From Phalacrocorax aristotelis (taxonomy: Eukaryota; Chordata; Aves; Suliformes; Phalacrocoracidae): a stretch of 64,000 nt of DNA. The DNA lies in assembly GCF_949628215.1 (NCBI RefSeq), contig NC_134277.1, positions 111,803,463-111,867,462 on the forward strand, in the 5' to 3' direction. The notes under the pieces were generated by a model that saw nothing but the letters and a program-made list of their open reading frames with translations, searched no databases and had not been told where the DNA came from. Of the stretch, positions 39,405 to 64,000 are shown piece after piece. Numbering within the stretch: the stretch's first letter is position 1; every line of letters begins with the position of its first letter. A program made the position numbers and the translations under genes.

Positions 39405-40230
39405 CGGACGGCGCCGCAGGCCGGGCACCTCCCGCTCCGCTCCGCTGGCGGCTCTCGCTGCTCCGGAGGCGGCGTCGGCAGCAGCAACCCCGCGGCTCGG
39501 CTTGGCTCGGCGCGGCCCGCTGCTCCCCCCTCGGCCGCAGGCAGCGCGGAGGCGGCGGCACGGCCTCGCACCGCCCCGCCTCGGGGCACCGTCAGGCGCC
39601 AGGACCCGCCCTCCGCCGCCGGCAGCGCGCCCCGGGACCCTCCGCCCCGGCCGGCGGCGGCTGCGCGGAGCGGGAGCGCCGTGCTCGCCCCTGCTGAGCG
39701 GGAGGGGCAGCAGGAGGCGAGGCACGGCGGGGGAGGCTGCCTCTGAGGGGCTGCCGGGCGGCGCGAGGGCGCTCCTTCCGGGGCGAACGGCCCCGCGGGC
39801 CCCCTTCCCACCCGAGTGCCGGCAGGGAAGGAAAAACGCGGGGGTCGTGTGAGGAGAAAAGTGAGCCCGGGGGCGCTGGGAAGGGAGCTTCCCCCTCCCC
39901 GCCGAGCAGGTGGCGCAGGGGAAGGCAGCGGCAGACCCCGGCGAGGAGGGGACCCTGGGCTTCGGGACGGCCTCGCTCAGGATCCCCAAACCCCGCTGTG
40001 GGGGTGTTTTGCCCCGCTACGTGCCGGGCTGCGGGGGACCGAGGCAACGAGCGCGGTGCTTAGGAGGACAACGCGGGCGGCAGCTGCGTGGGCGACCCTG
40101 GAACCCCGAGCAGCCCTCGGGCCCCCCGCAGGCGGCGGGGGGAGCCCAGCCCTCCCCTCGACACGTTCGTACTCTCTTGCGCCTGATCCCGCCGTCTCCC
40201 CGCCCAGCTCGCACCGCTTTGGGGAGGGAA
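38510..40230 (-). promoter_or_regulatory. TWSG1: CpG island at the TWSG1 5' end (promoter)
   Basis: About 1.7 kb of GC- and CpG-dense DNA sits immediately upstream of TWSG1 exon 2, in sharp contrast to the AT-rich flanks. It contains two good minus-strand splice donors, so it should hold the TSS and non-coding exon 1. No TATA box was seen. The long ORFs on both strands here result from the scarcity of AT-rich stop codons. Confidence 0.85.
39405..39560 (-). other. TWSG1: Inferred non-coding exon 1 of TWSG1 (3' end placed at donor, 5' end arbitrary)
   Basis: The minus-strand donor CCG|GTGAGC places the exon end at 39405. A second donor, GTGAGG, starts at 39389 and could give a slightly longer exon. 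In other vertebrates the first TWSG1 exon is untranslated and the ATG lies in exon 2, as here. The TSS is not determined; the upper coordinate is only a placeholder within the island. Confidence 0.4.
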
Positions 40231-41811
40231 ATGCACAGCAGGGTGTCCTTAAGCAACACGCGAGGTATCAGCCCACGGGGTAAGCTTGGGGAAAGAAAAC
40301 CAACCCACGACTGGAACAAGCCCAGGACTGCAAGCAGAGGAGCCAGGAGATCATTCTCTAAGGGACTGAAACATTTGGACAGTCTTCTCTCTTTGAGCAA
40401 CTAAATTTTTACTAAATTTCAACTGGAAAAAAAAAACCACAAACCCACCCCAAATCAGTTTCACAGGCCCTGACGATAGGAAATCGTCTGTCCTTCTAAA
40501 GAAAACACAGGCTAATCGTAAGAAACATCTGCCTTTAGATCTCCTTTTAAGGGAGGATACTGCCAAAATATTTTAAAATTACTACAAAAATGTTTCTACT
40601 GATGCTTCCAGAGGACAAACTTGGTTTGTTTTACAGTAAACACACTGGACGCCCCTGCTGCTCCCAGCCCTGCGGGGCTGCCCAGAGCTGCTGGGTGCAG
40701 AGCTGCCGGGGCACCCCAACGCCCGGGCCCCTCTCCGAGGGTGCAGCAAGGTACCTACCGCTGCCCAGCTGCGCCGGGCTCCAGCGATAAACCTGCCCCG
40801 CCTCCACCGTCCCAAGGACTGCTGCCACCCGCTTCTCACCCGGCAACCCCAACGCTCCTGCAGCCTGGTTCATCTTTTCTGTTCTTTTTGAACTACTACT
40901 CATTCATATCCCATGCCTCAAAAAGTCTGTAATAGGTTCACCCACTTCCAGCTACCTATGCTGCTTTTTATTACCCTAAGTAGCTGATGGAAGTAAGCTC
41001 ATACCCGCTTACTAGTTGTTAACACCTTGCAGCTTTATTTTTTCCCCCTTGCCTTTTTAAACAGATAATAGAGATGTCTCTATTATTTTAAAATTTTACA
41101 GCTACTTTCAGAAGAATATTTTACTTTCAGAAAAATATCACGTTTGCATTTTCCTCAGTACATCATCAGTTCTAAGCGATGTTAGGAAGATATTTCCTAT
41201 ATAAAAAAGCAGGAACAACTTCTCCTTCCACAGGTACCCAACAAAAGCGGGGGGCGGGGGAAGTTACAGGGCAGGAACTACATATTAATTGGTTTTACCA
41301 CGCCATGAGTTACAGTTACTTTATCCTTGATGGGAACCAGCACTGACGTGCACACGGGAAGGAGCCGACTGTCCGTACAGTCTCTTGGTCAATGCCTGTT
41401 TGCTCTCCGTTGCAAGAAAGGTACCCTGGGCATCCACACAAGCTGAAGGAATAAGGACTCTGCAGTAGTTCACCTAGTAATTAAAAATCAGTTCAAACCA
41501 AGTACTTTAAGTATCTTTTCCGGGTAACCAGTCTCCTGCTTATGCCCCATTTTTTCCAGAAGTAGTTTCACTGACATCAGATCCCACGCATTCTTGAATA
41601 ATTTACGGGCCAGAGGGTAACAAATCTGCTCTGTGAATATCTGTAACCTCCTACTAATCAATAATTAACTGCTCATTAACAGTACTAAGAACACACAAAA
41701 ACCCTATTAAATTTCACAACACAGGAATTTTTTAGTTTCATTAAGCCTCCCGACATATTTCAGGAATGCCAAGATTTGATATAGCAAGTGTTACAACATT
41801 AAGAAATTCCA
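40231..41811. other. Short intergenic gap between the ANKRD12 3' end and the TWSG1 promoter
   Basis: About 1.6 kb. It is mostly AT-rich apart from a small GC-rich patch at about 40640-40870, which could be an outlier of the TWSG1 island. No gene was seen. Confidence 0.7.
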
Positions 41812-42892
41812 ATAACATGACCAATAAAATTTATTAAACATTATATTTACAACTATTTACATATCCGTCCATAGATTAATATTAAAATAGACAATATACA
41901 ATTTAAGAATTTTCATTCAAAGGCATTTTGAAAAATAGGCTCTGTTACGAGACCACCATATAAGAGCAAAAGGGATTTTTTGTTTTACACAAAAATATTT
42001 TCAGTATAGTAAGTCATAGGTATGGCATTACAACAGCAGACTAATATGAAATATGATTTTGTAAATATTACAATCGTTTAGGTATCAGTTACTGAAATAA
42101 AGGAGTTAAGAGTTCTGTGAAGCATGCAATACAGTTCAGGTTCAATTCTTTTACAGTTATGGTGATGAAACAAGCAGCTAAATCAAACACATTCCATACA
42201 AAAAAGAACTGTCAACCAGGAACACACTACACTTAATAAAAACGACAACTTTGGTCCAATAAAACATTAGACAAAACCAGTTTTACAGTTAAAATATCTA
42301 TTTTATACAGGTTTGAACATTAATTACAAGGCTATTTACATTTGCACAATATGTATAAAATAAATTATTTAAAAATGAAGACAATATTACATCTTTTTCC
42401 AAAAAGAAAACTGTACAGGAATTTACAAAATACAATAAGATTAAGGGACTCTTTTCCTCCAAGTCTTCTATTTTCTTCCACAGGCTTTTTCATCGTTTTT
42501 TCTGTGGGAGTTCAACTGTTACTGAAGTTTCATAATACAAAGCTTTATAGCAGATTGTAAGTGTCACTTGTTTTTTGGTGGCTGGTTTAGTTATTAACAG
42601 CTTCCAGCGCTGTTCACTCACCATGTTTTCAACAATAAGCTCTAAAGCTATAGGCAATTTTAAAACACAGAAAATGGCATTTACTGGGAAACTGACTTTA
42701 AAATTAGCATCCGCCCGCTGTGTTTGAGCAAGAGCCCACGCCACACTTCTCTGAAGGAACACTTGAATTACTGAGAAACGTAGGGTTCCGCAGAATTAAG
42801 TGCTCTGTCTTAAAAGAAAAATACCTTCATGTATCGCTGCACCTCAGTTTTGAGTTGTCCAAGGGAAAGGGTGAGCCAGAAGATACTACTTG
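41812..42892 (-). other. ANKRD12: ANKRD12 3' UTR
   Basis: About 1.1 kb of AT-rich sequence runs from the stop codon to the first AATAAA on the sense strand. No other AATAAA occurs in this interval. The cleavage point is estimated, not seen. Confidence 0.65.
41830..41835 (-). terminator. Poly(A) signal AATAAA for ANKRD12
   Basis: The plus strand reads TTTATT. It is the first canonical hexamer after the ANKRD12 stop, and a U/GU-rich stretch (TTTTATTGGTCATG in sense) follows, as expected for a functional site. Confidence 0.65.
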
Positions 42893-63973
<21,081 letters not shown>

Positions 63974-64000
63974 TCAGGTTTTCCACAGCATGTTACTTGA

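Noticed and set aside
38497-39989. Long ORFs on both strands (451 codons plus, 367 codons minus) as possible genes
   Set aside because: They lie in the TWSG1 CpG island, where stop codons are rare. Their Pro/Arg/Ala/Gly composition follows the GC content and no domain is visible.

Overview
The window is vertebrate nuclear DNA, almost certainly from a bird. It holds CR1 LINE fragments of the avian type, one of which ends in an ATTCT-like microsatellite. It has short GT-AG introns in AT-rich DNA, discrete CpG islands at promoters, and two protein genes recognisable exon by exon as vertebrate TWSG1 and ANKRD12. The species cannot be fixed from the sequence.

All genes read on the minus strand, so transcription runs from high to low coordinates. 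From right to left: (1) 42,893-63,949 is the 3' part of ANKRD12 (last ankyrin-repeat exon, a giant 4,691-nt exon, four short terminal exons), with its 3' UTR ending near 41.8 kb; the upstream exons lie past the right edge. (2) 41.8-40.2 kb is a short intergenic gap. (3) 40.2-17.25 kb is complete TWSG1: a CpG-island promoter with an inferred non-coding exon 1, four coding exons encoding 223 residues, and a 3' UTR of uncertain length below 17.25 kb. (4) About 12.5-15 kb is intergenic or distal 3' UTR. (5) 11.37-12.47 kb is a CpG island with NRF1-like and ZNF143-like sites and a good minus-strand splice donor. By synteny (ANKRD12-TWSG1-RALBP1 in vertebrates) this is most likely the RALBP1 promoter and first exon, which would make 1-11.9 kb its first intron. 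No RALBP1 coding exon was found, so that part is inference.

The three genes are neighbours rather than a pathway. TWSG1 is a secreted BMP/chordin-binding protein, ANKRD12 is a nuclear corepressor-type cofactor, and RALBP1, if present, is a Ral effector GAP. Every exon junction of the two main genes was read directly; the phases close exactly and the frames are uninterrupted.

I found no microbial-style or clearly new system. The points most worth a second look are the CpG island inside an ANKRD12 intron, a GC-rich block in TWSG1 intron 4 that is open on both strands, the divergent ZNF143-like pair in the 12.2-kb promoter, and the compactness of the locus.
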